Shown here piece by piece: positions 17,750 through 26,270 of a DNA stretch of 59,646 nt. Every line of letters begins with the position of its first letter. The first letter of the stretch is position 1. The notes under the pieces are model-generated. The model worked only from the letters and a program-made list of their open reading frames with translations. It ran no database searches and was not told the origin of the DNA. This DNA is from Candidatus Poseidoniaceae archaeon (lineage in GTDB: Archaea > Thermoplasmatota > Poseidoniia > Poseidoniales > Poseidoniaceae). Location of the stretch: the NCBI GenBank assembly GCA_938084675.1, contig CALKGM010000035.1, positions 1 through 59,646 of the forward strand. Reading direction: 5' to 3'. Made by a program: the position numbers and the translations under genes.

Positions 17750-18766
17750 TCAACTCTTCGTATCAGGAGTGTATCCTTTACCTGATTCTCTAACGAGTCC
17801 GAGGATTTTTTGATCCAATACAGAAAGGGCGAGGTCTGATGGATTGCGTCCTGTTTTCTGACTCTGTTCTGTTGATACAAACACGTGGACATTCATTGCT
17901 CTATGGCTCAATTTGTGCGAAACGATACCAACAAAATCGTCTTCTCCATGGTTACCAGGTTTTTGACCTTCAACGAGTTGAGGTCCCCACAATCCCCCAA
18001 ATAGACCCTCCTGTTTTCGCTGATGTATGACAGGGTTACCATCAGCGTCAAATTCAACGCATGTCCAAAGTGTGATTTCTTTGACTTTGGTCTTCTTTGG
18101 CTTTGGATAGTTCGTAGCCGTTTCTCTTCCAAGACATGAGGAGTTGACTGGGCATAAATGACATTGAGGTTTTTTGGGCGTACATATCGTTGCTCCGAGT
18201 TCCATTAAGGCCTGATTCCAATCACCGGGACGTTGTCGAACGAGTTGTTCGTCAGCCCATGATTGAACCTCTTTATTCGAAGGTTCGGTCATCTGATGTT
18301 GCCTTGCCATCACGCGCCTGATGTTGCCGTCAACACAGGCAAATGGTTGACCAAAGGCGATGCTCGAGACCGCTGCGGCCGTGTAAGGGCCGATTCCGGG
18401 GAGTGACAAAAGAGCATCATGAGATGATGGAAGTGAGCCGTCAAAGCCTTCTTTCGACGACGGCAGCATGACGAATTGACTCAAGGCGTGAAGACGACGC
18501 GCTCTGCTGTAATACCCGGCACCCTCCCACGCTTTGAGCACCTTGTCAACAGAGGATTCCGCCATGGATTGAACCGTTGGAAATGTTTCCATCATTCGCT
18601 GCCAATAGACCAGTCCCCGGCTTACTTGGGTCTGTTGTAACAGAATCTCACTCAGCAAAATAGCCCAAGGGTCGTCGGTTTTACGCCAAGGTAAATCCCG
18701 TTGATGCTCGTCGTACCACTCAAGCAATTTTTCTTGTGAGAGGCCACTCAAGGCAACCACACTCAC
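17750..18766 (-). CDS. mutY: A/G-specific adenine DNA glycosylase
   Basis: Base-excision repair glycosylase that removes adenine mispaired with 8-oxoguanine. 338 aa. It shows the catalytic Glu40 in SEILLQQTQV, the HhH motif LPGIGPYTAAAV, the catalytic Asp146 in CVDGNIRRVMAR, and a [4Fe-4S] cluster Cys195-x6-Cys202-x2-Cys205-x5-Cys211. The C-terminal Nudix-like domain for 8-oxoG recognition is present (about 225-330). It starts at GTG 18766, which overlaps the stop of the upstream Fe-S oxidoreductase (GTGA), indicating translational coupling. Confidence 0.95.
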   Translation of the reverse strand: MSVVALSGLSQEKLLEWYDEHQRDLPWRKTDDPWAILLSEILLQQTQVSRGLVYWQRMMETFPTVQSMAESSVDKVLKAWEGAGYYSRARRLHALSQFVMLPSSKEGFDGSLPSSHDALLSLPGIGPYTAAAVSSIAFGQPFACVDGNIRRVMARQHQMTEPSNKEVQSWADEQLVRQRPGDWNQALMELGATICTPKKPQCHLCPVNSSCLGRETATNYPKPKKTKVKEITLWTCVEFDADGNPVIHQRKQEGLFGGLWGPQLVEGQKPGNHGEDDFVGIVSHKLSHRAMNVHVFVSTEQSQKTGRNPSDLALSVLDQKILGLVRESGKGYTPDTKS

Positions 18767-20802
18767 GCTTCAGCGGTTTCAGCCTTCTTTGCTTCGATTT
18801 TAGCATCGTTTGCTTTGATTTGCTCCCAGACCAATTCAGCAACGTCCTTGACTTCCATATCCGAACCAATGGCATTGAGCCCGTCGGTAACCATGGTTGA
18901 GCAGAACGGACACCCTACAGCTACGGTTTCAGCTCCTGTGGCGGCGAGTTCCTTTGAGCGGATGACGTTAACACGGTCGTAACCGTCATCAACATGCTCT
19001 TCCATCCACATTTGAGCGCCACCTGCGCCACAGCAGAACGAATCTCGTCCATGGCGTTCAGCCTCTACATCAACTCCGCCAATGGCATCCCGAGGAGCAT
19101 CTAATTCGCCACCAATGCGGCCAAGATAGCACGGGTCGTGATAGGTCACGGTTCCATCATGCTTCGGTTCTGGAAGCTTTCCTTCCTTTTGGAGATGGTT
19201 GATAAGTTGGGAGTGGTGCATGACTTCAATATCTTCCCCTCCATAGTCCTTGTATTCTTTTCCGAGAGTGTGGAAACAATGTGGGCATGAGGCTACGACC
19301 TTTTTCACACCGATTTCCTCAAAGGTTGCGAGATTGGTTTCCGCCAGCATTTGGAAGAGGTATTCGTTTCCAGCACGGCGTGCAGCATCTCCGCTACATC
19401 CTTCTTGCATACCGAGAATTCCGACATCTAGGCCTGCTTCCTTCATGATGCTGATCGTATCACGAGCGACCTTCTTGTTGCGTTCGTCAAAGGATGCCGC
19501 ACATCCTGCGAAGTAAATGTATTCGGCTGGTTCTGCGACTTTGACATCCAACCCTTCAGCCCAGTCTCCTCGTTCGTGAGATGGAAGTCCGTATGGGTTT
19601 GAGTCCGATTCCAAGTTTTCAATGGTCGCCATCAAAGGCATGACGGTGTCTTCGACCTTTTCGTCAAACTCCATTCGCTCCATCATCAAGTGACGACGAG
19701 CATCGGTGAGCTTTGGCACGTGGTCAATGTAAATGGGACATGCTTCAACACATGCGTGACAGGTTGTACAAGCCCAAATGGCGTCTTCACCGAAGCGAGC
19801 GATGATGTCTTCTTCTGGAGTCTCACCAGCAAGAAGCGTTCCAGAATGGTCGTTAGCATAGTGGCGGACATCATGAATGATTTCCATTGGATTGAGAGCC
19901 TTTCCGCTCGCATATGCAGGACATACATCTTGACACCTAGCACATGAGGTACACGCCCATCCATCAATGAGGTCGCGCCATGTAAAATCGGTATAGTTCA
20001 CAGCGCCAAAAGATTCCAAATCAAGGTCATCGAGCAGAACGGCCTTGCCGTCTTCACCACGGGCCAGAGGTTCCATCGTAGCCATAGGGCGCAAGTCATG
20101 GAAGAACACGTTTGGGAAGGCCATGACTAAATGCATGTGCTTTGAGAGTGGAATCAAAAACAGGAACACACAGATAGCGACCATGTGAGCCCAATAGGCT
20201 GCAATCACCAAGCTGGTACTCGGTACTATGGTTGTAGCGACCCACCATCCGATGGGTTCCCATGTTTTGGAGATGGTAGATTCGCCGGCTTCCACCACAA
20301 AGGATGTGGTTGTGATGGTCATGATGAGCAGCAGGATTGCGTTGCCTTCAAGCTGAGACTTCCCCTTGAGTTTCTCAGGAGTAAAGGCAACCCTACGAAT
20401 CAAAGCAGCCACGCAGCCAATGAAGGCGATGGTATAGCCGGTTTCAACCACGATATTCCAAGGGCCTCGAAGCAGTTCAGGAAGTACCTTTTGAGAGAAT
20501 TGATTGCCCGTAGCGAGATCGAACATATCGGTTGAGAGCATCAAGAAACCCCAAAACATGAGGACGTGAATGCCACCAGCAACTCGGTCTTTCAAAACTT
20601 TCTTTTGTCCAAGCCAACCTGTGGCAACCTCTTTGATTCGGGTTCCCCAATTATCAAACCGGTTTTCTGGCTTCCCTTTGAGAACCAATCGTGAGGCTTT
20701 CTGAACCTGATAGAGAAAAAATCCTCCAGATACTCCAAAGAGCATCAACAAAATTACCCATCCAGGAATGGGTCCATAGTCCAAAAACAGGGGATGTTCC
20801 AT
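18763..20802 (-). CDS. Membrane-bound HdrD-like Fe-S oxidoreductase
   Basis: About 679 aa from ATG 20802 (MEHPLFLDYG); ATG 20823 and GTG/ATG 20871 are longer options. The N-terminal third has about five to six membrane segments, as in the NarI/HdrE cytochrome-b-like unit. Then come two [4Fe-4S] motifs (CTSCARCQDVCP and CTTCHACVEACP), and a C-terminal pair of CCG modules (FAGCAASF, CCGAGGA) as in HdrD, GlpC and LldE. It is probably a quinone- or menaquinone-linked electron-transfer protein. Marine aerobic archaea without methanogenesis use such fusions with unidentified donors. No dehydrogenase partner lies next to it here. Confidence 0.85.
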   Translation of the reverse strand: MEHPLFLDYGPIPGWVILLMLFGVSGGFFLYQVQKASRLVLKGKPENRFDNWGTRIKEVATGWLGQKKVLKDRVAGGIHVLMFWGFLMLSTDMFDLATGNQFSQKVLPELLRGPWNIVVETGYTIAFIGCVAALIRRVAFTPEKLKGKSQLEGNAILLLIMTITTTSFVVEAGESTISKTWEPIGWWVATTIVPSTSLVIAAYWAHMVAICVFLFLIPLSKHMHLVMAFPNVFFHDLRPMATMEPLARGEDGKAVLLDDLDLESFGAVNYTDFTWRDLIDGWACTSCARCQDVCPAYASGKALNPMEIIHDVRHYANDHSGTLLAGETPEEDIIARFGEDAIWACTTCHACVEACPIYIDHVPKLTDARRHLMMERMEFDEKVEDTVMPLMATIENLESDSNPYGLPSHERGDWAEGLDVKVAEPAEYIYFAGCAASFDERNKKVARDTISIMKEAGLDVGILGMQEGCSGDAARRAGNEYLFQMLAETNLATFEEIGVKKVVASCPHCFHTLGKEYKDYGGEDIEVMHHSQLINHLQKEGKLPEPKHDGTVTYHDPCYLGRIGGELDAPRDAIGGVDVEAERHGRDSFCCGAGGAQMWMEEHVDDGYDRVNVIRSKELAATGAETVAVGCPFCSTMVTDGLNAIGSDMEVKDVAELVWEQIKANDAKIEAKKAETAEA

Positions 20803-20933
20803 GCTGCTCACCGCCAAAGACATGCTCGGGCAGGTCTCCGAGAGGGAGACGCACTTTGAAACCACCGTCAAAAATCAACGAGATGACTCGTGGTTGTGAG
20901 AAGGAATATGAAGGCCGACCGCTTCTAGTGACC
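20803..20933. promoter_or_regulatory. Divergent intergenic region, Fe-S oxidoreductase / mevalonate kinase
   Basis: 131 bp between divergent start codons, so it should hold both promoters. I see no clear AT-rich TATA box or long inverted repeat. The only A-rich stretch is GTCAAAAATCAACG near 20868-20881. Confidence 0.35.
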
Positions 20934-21956
20934 ATGGGCCTTGACGGAGACGCTACGACGGCGAGCGCTCCGGCAAAATGTATCCTCTTCGGAGAACATG
21001 CAGTTGTTTACGGCGAACCAGCGGTTGCAGTGGCCCTTGAACAGCGCCTAAATGTACGCATCTCTCCTGCTAAATCATGGAGCATTGACGGCAGTTCCCT
21101 CACCGCAAAACGCCACCCTCACATCCATCATCTCGTCCATGCTCTATGGACCAATACAAGCGAACCAAAACCACTCTCGGTCCATGTAACCGGCGACATT
21201 CCACGTGCCTCTGGACTTGGCTCAAGTGCCGCGCTCAGTGTAGCGCTGTGCGCTGCTTTAGATACGAGCCGCGAGAATTCAGGAGACCGCCTAGATCACG
21301 ATGAAATGAGCCATCTCGCCCACATGGCGGAAGCAACTGCCCAATCCGGACGAGCATCTCCAATGGATACATCAACAAGCACTCTCGGAGGAGTTGTTGT
21401 CCTATCCGATAGGAAAGAAGATGGATGTGAATGGGCGTTTACCCGACAACTCGAGACACCTGAGGGGATGCGAACTTGGGAGATTCATACAATGACTCCA
21501 CCACAAGATGATGTTTATCTCGTCTTGGGGAACACAGGTGTTCACGCTCCGACTTCTCACCAAGTCGCTCTCGTCGCTGCTGCTCTTGAGGCCAATCCAG
21601 AGCGGATCAACGAAATACGAGCCATCGGAAGTATATCTCGGCGTGGATTAAAAGCCCTCCAAGAAGGGAATTACGATGTTGTTGGCCATGCAATGAGCGA
21701 AAATCACCTCATTTTACGAAATCTTGGTGTTTCATCGGAAGAGCTTGAAACCCTCATTTCTGCAGCCCTGCCAACCGCACTCGGAGCGAAACTGACCGGT
21801 GCGGGTGGCGGTGGATGTATGGTTGCGTTAACACGACAGCCCAAGGCAACAAGCGAAGCGATTGAACTTGCCGGTGGTCGGACGCTCATCTCGCGGCTTG
21901 GAAACCCCGGTGCAACCCTCATTGAAGGGCCTAAAGAGACTTTTTGGCGTGACTGA
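20934..21956 (+). CDS. mvk: Mevalonate kinase
   Basis: GHMP-family kinase phosphorylating mevalonate on the route to isopentenyl diphosphate and archaeal isoprenoid lipids. 340 aa. It shows the N-terminal motif LFGEHAVVYGEPAVAVAL, the ATP-binding loop ASGLGSSAALSVAL and the C-terminal GHMP motif TGAGGGGCMVAL. ATG 20934 (MGLDGDATTASAPAK) is chosen because the motifs follow at normal distances; the frame is open back to 20691 but that would cover the divergent neighbour. It is followed by TBP in the same direction after 76 bp with its own promoter. Confidence 0.93.
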   Translation: MGLDGDATTASAPAKCILFGEHAVVYGEPAVAVALEQRLNVRISPAKSWSIDGSSLTAKRHPHIHHLVHALWTNTSEPKPLSVHVTGDIPRASGLGSSAALSVALCAALDTSRENSGDRLDHDEMSHLAHMAEATAQSGRASPMDTSTSTLGGVVVLSDRKEDGCEWAFTRQLETPEGMRTWEIHTMTPPQDDVYLVLGNTGVHAPTSHQVALVAAALEANPERINEIRAIGSISRRGLKALQEGNYDVVGHAMSENHLILRNLGVSSEELETLISAALPTALGAKLTGAGGGGCMVALTRQPKATSEAIELAGGRTLISRLGNPGATLIEGPKETFWRD

Positions 21957-21992
21957 GCACCTTGTTGTCCCCCTTGCAGAATCGTGGAGTTC

Positions 21993-22010
21993 CGAAATTC
22001 CTTTTATATA
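21993..22010 (+). promoter_or_regulatory. BRE/TATA promoter of the TBP gene
   Basis: The TATA element TTTTATATA (22002-22010) is preceded by a purine-rich CGAAA near 21993-21997 that fits a TFB-recognition element. The TATA centre lies about 27 bp before the ATG at 22033, so initiation would fall at or within a few bases of the start codon: a leaderless transcript, as is common in archaea. Confidence 0.65.
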
Positions 22011-22025
22011 CTAAAGGTCATTCGG

Positions 22026-22035
22026 GTTATATATG
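22026..22035 (+). promoter_or_regulatory. Second TATA-like element overlapping the TBP start codon
   Basis: GTTATATATG runs directly into the initiator ATG of the TBP gene, at the expected transcription start of the upstream TATA promoter. Its own product could bind here and block initiation. The motif is seen; the regulatory reading is inference. Confidence 0.35.
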
Positions 22036-22647
22036 ACCACCGATGAAGAACGCCTAACTGTCGTAAACGTAGTTGCAAGCACCCGTGTTGCTGAAGAACT
22101 TGACCTTCCTGACATCGCCATTCAACTCAACTGCGAGTATGAACCCGAACAATTTCCTGGTGTCGTTTACCGAGTTACCGAACCAAAACTTGCAATCCTC
22201 ATGTTCCGCTCCGGACGCGCTGTCTGCACCGGTGGAAAGGACGAAGACAACATCCACACAGGTATTGACCGAATGATCAAGGACTTGCGGGCTGCTGGAA
22301 TCGAAACCTGGGACCTCAAGGACGTCACCATCGAAGTCCAAAACATGGTTGCTACATATGCCCTCCATTACCCCGAAGATTACGACGGTGTTGACAAGTT
22401 CACAGGCGAGCCTCAAGCAGGAGTCCCTCGCAAACTCAATCTCAACCACTTGACCTTCCACTTGCCCTTTGACAAGGTGGAGTATGAACCAGAGCAATTC
22501 CCTGGACTCATCTACCGACTTGACGACCCTAAGGTCGTTTGTCTCATCTTCGGATCAGGTAAGATGGTCATCACCGGTGCCCGTCACAAAGACGAAATTC
22601 TTGAAGCCGTTGAAATCATCAAGGACGAACTAGCTGACCTTCTCTGA
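22033..22647 (+). CDS. tbp: TATA-box binding protein
   Basis: General transcription factor that binds TATA boxes and recruits TFB and RNA polymerase. 204 aa, a little long for archaeal TBP. The two pseudo-symmetric repeats are clear: the first has NVVAST and EYEPEQFPGVVYR, the second NMVATY and EYEPEQFPGLIYR, each followed by a SGR/SGK..TG(A/G) stirrup region. The second repeat carries about 18 extra residues between NMVATYAL and LNLNHLTF (EDYDGVDKFTGEPQAGVPRK region) not present in repeat one. The gene is probably leaderless and followed by a perfect hairpin. Confidence 0.96.
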   Translation: MTTDEERLTVVNVVASTRVAEELDLPDIAIQLNCEYEPEQFPGVVYRVTEPKLAILMFRSGRAVCTGGKDEDNIHTGIDRMIKDLRAAGIETWDLKDVTIEVQNMVATYALHYPEDYDGVDKFTGEPQAGVPRKLNLNHLTFHLPFDKVEYEPEQFPGLIYRLDDPKVVCLIFGSGKMVITGARHKDEILEAVEIIKDELADLL

Positions 22648-22665
22648 GAGGAGTAAGCAGGTCGG

Positions 22666-22683
22666 CGCTTCTGAAGAGAAGCG
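22666..22683 (+). terminator. Perfect hairpin after TBP
   Basis: A 7-bp perfect stem (CGCTTCT / AGAAGCG) with a GAAG tetraloop lies 18 bp after the TBP stop and directly against the start of the next gene. It lacks a T-run. It may end or stabilise the TBP transcript, or shape the leader of the surface protein mRNA. Confidence 0.45.
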
Positions 22684-22686
22684 TTG

Positions 22687-25600
22687 ATGGTCTCTTTCTC
22701 ACCTGCGTCCAGCATGGGAAGCAGTAGACGGTCCGTCTTCGTGCCCGGCTTGCTGGCCGCATTGCTCCTTGTCACGATGATTCCATTGGAACATCCAGTG
22801 CTTGAAGAATCGGCCACAGTACTACATTCAGGGGGATACGACCCCGGCGTGTCTGATGTCCCAACATGGAGAATCGGTGACCGCTGGATATACTCTGGGA
22901 CCTTTGATCCAACAATTCTTGTTACCGACACGGGAGTTGACGCCACTGTTGGTGAAATCCAAGGGGACACAACTGCTGAAGTGACTGCAATTTCAATGCA
23001 AAATGTCGACAACATGTCTGTTCTGGCCTATACCCTACGCTCAAGCGCAAACTTCGATAAATCGGGTGTTTCCCTAGAAGGATTCTCCGGAAACGTATAC
23101 ATTGAGTACACCCAAACTGAATACCTTCGCGTCAGTGATTTGTCTTCAATCCGAAGTGACCTTGACATGTACATACGGTTCGTTCCAAGCGGAATTTCGT
23201 TCTTGGAACAAATTCTTGGAGACATTACGATTTCCACAACCTATTCTCCAGTAAACGAGAATTATGATTTTCCATTACGAGCCAATGAACGTTGGACTAC
23301 GATGACAACGTCCTATGTCCAATGGTCGGGTCAAAGCGATTATATTACGCCCTTCCCGCCTCCAGTAACTGAAACCAATACCACAACCTGGGTTGTGTCG
23401 GATGTGGGGAGACCTACCAATTCCTTCGGTCAATCAACCGACTATGGAGGTTGCAATGGTTCGTATGAGATGGTGTCGTACAACAGCGAAGGTGATTCAG
23501 AAGGGTACAGGTGGTATTGTCCTGAAGTTGGAAACTACGCCTGGTTACACACCGAAGATGATATTGGGCTCACCATCGACTTCCGGCTCAAGCGGTACGA
23601 CCCTGTAGGGTCAACAGGAGTTGACCCGTATTCAAACCCAGGCTCAAGAGACTCGTGCCTAGAAGTCAATCCAGAACGAAGCATCACTGCCCTCAACACT
23701 CCAATGCAGGTTTGGGTCAATGCATCCTCAAGTTGCTTTACGAATCCTTCCGGAGTAAATCTTGAACTTCATCATGAACACGAAGGGATTGTCAAATCCC
23801 TAACAACCGCTGCAAATGGGAGCGCATGGACAACCATTGACATCGGGGATGCACGTGATTCATCCGACAGCCAAACAGACTATGCAAGCCACGGTTTAGT
23901 CGCCAAATCGGGTTCCTTTGTGGGAGCGAGCACCGTCACACTGGACCAATATTTGGTAGGGCTGGATGTATTCGCTGACGCTGAAGCTGCACAGATTCTT
24001 AGAAATCGAAGCGGTGTAATCACTCCGCTTAATGCCCTATCGGGTTACAATGTCCTACCTGGCGATGACTTGGAAATTGAAGTCTCGTTTAACAATCGGG
24101 GTATTACCGCATCCACCGCAACTGAAGCAGTCATCACCTTACCGGGTGGACTCACCAACAAAGTGCCGCTGCCAGCCCTTGAAACCTATCAGGTGCACAA
24201 GGTGGCTCTCAATTGGACCGTACCGATTACCGCAGAAATCGGCACGCAGAGTTTGATGTGGGAAGCAGACCCTGACGGAATCAATTCTGCAGATGCTAAC
24301 CCTTCCAACAATCTTGCCATCATCGACCTCTTTGTTGGACGGGTTCCAACTCCCGTTGTCAACGGCTCATCAGGGCTAACCAACGAATACATCCTCCTTG
24401 ACGCCTCGGAAAGTTTCGATGAAGATGGAGGCAATGTCTCCTGCAAATTCAACGTGCCATTTGACGATGGAACCCGCACTTGGTCCACTCAGAAAGTGCT
24501 ATCACCAGATTGCATACTCAACTATTCGTGGATTGATGACGGTTCTTATCCTGTAGAAATCACCGTTATCGACGAAGAACGGGATGAAGTCAATCTCACC
24601 GTTATGGTCGACGTCTTGAACCGTGCACCGTTATTAGAAGTTAGGAGTGCACGAACTGAGGCAATGGTAGAGTATCCAATTACGCTCTACGCCTATGCGA
24701 ACGATTCGGATTCAGAAGACGTATGGCCTGGGGTGGTTGATATCTATTGGCCTGGTGCAAACTGTAAGGAAGGATACTACACACGAATCTGTACGACCAC
24801 ATCAAACAAAGAAGGTTGGACTACGTTTACTGCCGTGGGCCTGGATGACGATAGCACCATGGCAACGGCAACGATTGACATTCGGTTTACCAATATCAAA
24901 CCGCACAGCGTGAACATACAACTGGTTGACCAAAATGGACCGATTCTCATGGATGCCCAAAATACATGGCACGTTACCGAAGACCAACTGGTATTGGTGA
25001 AAGGGCAAGCACAAGACTCCATTGACGATATTGATGAACTCACTCACACCTGGTGGCCCGATGATGCCCAACCCTCACTCATACGCACATTTGACGGACG
25101 CACATCCGAATTTGATATGATCTGGTATGAAGCGGGTTTGCACAAAATGAGGCTTGAAATTACGGACTCCGAAGGTGAATCAAGTGGTGTTGAGGAACGG
25201 TGGATTAGTGTAGCAAACATTGCGCCAACCATAGAACCGCTGGCCCAAATTTTACCTATTGCCGAAGGGCAAAGCATCAGCGTGTCAGGAACTTCTTCCG
25301 ATTCAAGTTCCGACCAAGATACACTGATTCGTTGTTGGGACATTGACCCGAGCATGGACTCCAATGATATCGGCAGCGCAGATGACGATTGTGACGTCAT
25401 TGGCGACAATCTTACGATTTCTTGGAACCGAAGTGGAACCCATAAGTTGGTGTACCACGTGACCGATAACGACGGAGCGCACACGAGTGAAGTTCTTACG
25501 GTTGAAGTACTGAACACACCACCTCTCATTCGTACTGCGACCGTAGCATGTGTAGCCTATGAGCCGTGTACGCTTGATGCGCAATCAACGATTGATGCAC

Positions 25601-26223
25601 TCAATGATTTGGAGGGATTAACCATCGTCTGGGACATTGATATTGAATTCGATAGCAATGAAGATGGGATTCTGGACAACGACGCTGATATCATCGGCAA
25701 GACCGTTACCTACACGTTCCGTGATGCAGGAACTCAATCCATCAAAGTGATGGCTTGGGATGAGGACCCACAGCGACCCGGAACCAAAGTCATCACGTTC
25801 GCTGTAGCTCCCGCCGACCGAACCGCATTGGAAAATATCGGGGCTTCGTTGGCTGGCGAAGATGCGAATCCAATGATGCAAGGAGGCTTGCTTGTATTAC
25901 TCCTTGGACTTTTGTTGATGTTCTCACGACGAAAATCCAAATCCGGAGAAGTAGAGATGTGGGGTGATGTATCCCAGAGTTTGATGGTTGAAAATAATGA
26001 ATCCCGCGAGGATGCACTTGCTGAGAAGCGTCCGAATTCTCCACCGCCAGAATATCTATTCCAAGTAGCCCTAGAAAATGCGCCGAAGCCCATTGGGCTA
26101 CACGCTTCACCCCATGATGAAGGAAACGGCCCTCCGTTACCAGATACTGGACTCCCAGAAGGGTGGACTGCCGAACAATGGTCTTACTACGGCCAACAGT
26201 GGCTGGAATCGCAGAATCCGTGA
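22687..26223 (+). CDS. Giant PKD-type surface protein A, single-pass anchored
   Basis: About 1178 aa from ATG 22687; ATG 22714 (MGSSRRS) gives a tighter signal peptide and is a good alternative. Order: signal peptide; an N-terminal region (DVPTWRIGDRWIYSG) shared with the next gene; a CARDB-like region (about 420-555, NRGITAST, NPSNNLA); several PKD/Ig-like repeats with Asp-rich loops (DASESFDEDGG, DDDGAHTSE-like); a transmembrane helix near 1085-1100 (LLVLLLGLLLMF); and a basic then acidic cytosolic tail ending in GLPEGWTAEQWSYYGQQWL. Probably an adhesin or structural surface protein; no catalytic site is seen. Confidence 0.82.
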   Translation: MVSFSPASSMGSSRRSVFVPGLLAALLLVTMIPLEHPVLEESATVLHSGGYDPGVSDVPTWRIGDRWIYSGTFDPTILVTDTGVDATVGEIQGDTTAEVTAISMQNVDNMSVLAYTLRSSANFDKSGVSLEGFSGNVYIEYTQTEYLRVSDLSSIRSDLDMYIRFVPSGISFLEQILGDITISTTYSPVNENYDFPLRANERWTTMTTSYVQWSGQSDYITPFPPPVTETNTTTWVVSDVGRPTNSFGQSTDYGGCNGSYEMVSYNSEGDSEGYRWYCPEVGNYAWLHTEDDIGLTIDFRLKRYDPVGSTGVDPYSNPGSRDSCLEVNPERSITALNTPMQVWVNASSSCFTNPSGVNLELHHEHEGIVKSLTTAANGSAWTTIDIGDARDSSDSQTDYASHGLVAKSGSFVGASTVTLDQYLVGLDVFADAEAAQILRNRSGVITPLNALSGYNVLPGDDLEIEVSFNNRGITASTATEAVITLPGGLTNKVPLPALETYQVHKVALNWTVPITAEIGTQSLMWEADPDGINSADANPSNNLAIIDLFVGRVPTPVVNGSSGLTNEYILLDASESFDEDGGNVSCKFNVPFDDGTRTWSTQKVLSPDCILNYSWIDDGSYPVEITVIDEERDEVNLTVMVDVLNRAPLLEVRSARTEAMVEYPITLYAYANDSDSEDVWPGVVDIYWPGANCKEGYYTRICTTTSNKEGWTTFTAVGLDDDSTMATATIDIRFTNIKPHSVNIQLVDQNGPILMDAQNTWHVTEDQLVLVKGQAQDSIDDIDELTHTWWPDDAQPSLIRTFDGRTSEFDMIWYEAGLHKMRLEITDSEGESSGVEERWISVANIAPTIEPLAQILPIAEGQSISVSGTSSDSSSDQDTLIRCWDIDPSMDSNDIGSADDDCDVIGDNLTISWNRSGTHKLVYHVTDNDGAHTSEVLTVEVLNTPPLIRTATVACVAYEPCTLDAQSTIDALNDLEGLTIVWDIDIEFDSNEDGILDNDADIIGKTVTYTFRDAGTQSIKVMAWDEDPQRPGTKVITFAVAPADRTALENIGASLAGEDANPMMQGGLLVLLLGLLLMFSRRKSKSGEVEMWGDVSQSLMVENNESREDALAEKRPNSPPPEYLFQVALENAPKPIGLHASPHDEGNGPPLPDTGLPEGWTAEQWSYYGQQWLESQNP

Positions 26224-26270
26224 AGCGGTAGGGGACACTTCCTAAAGTATGAGAACACCCACGACGATGC

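Noticed and set aside
20691-20933. Longer N-terminus for mevalonate kinase
   Set aside because: It would run into the divergent Fe-S oxidoreductase and adds residues unlike any GHMP kinase.
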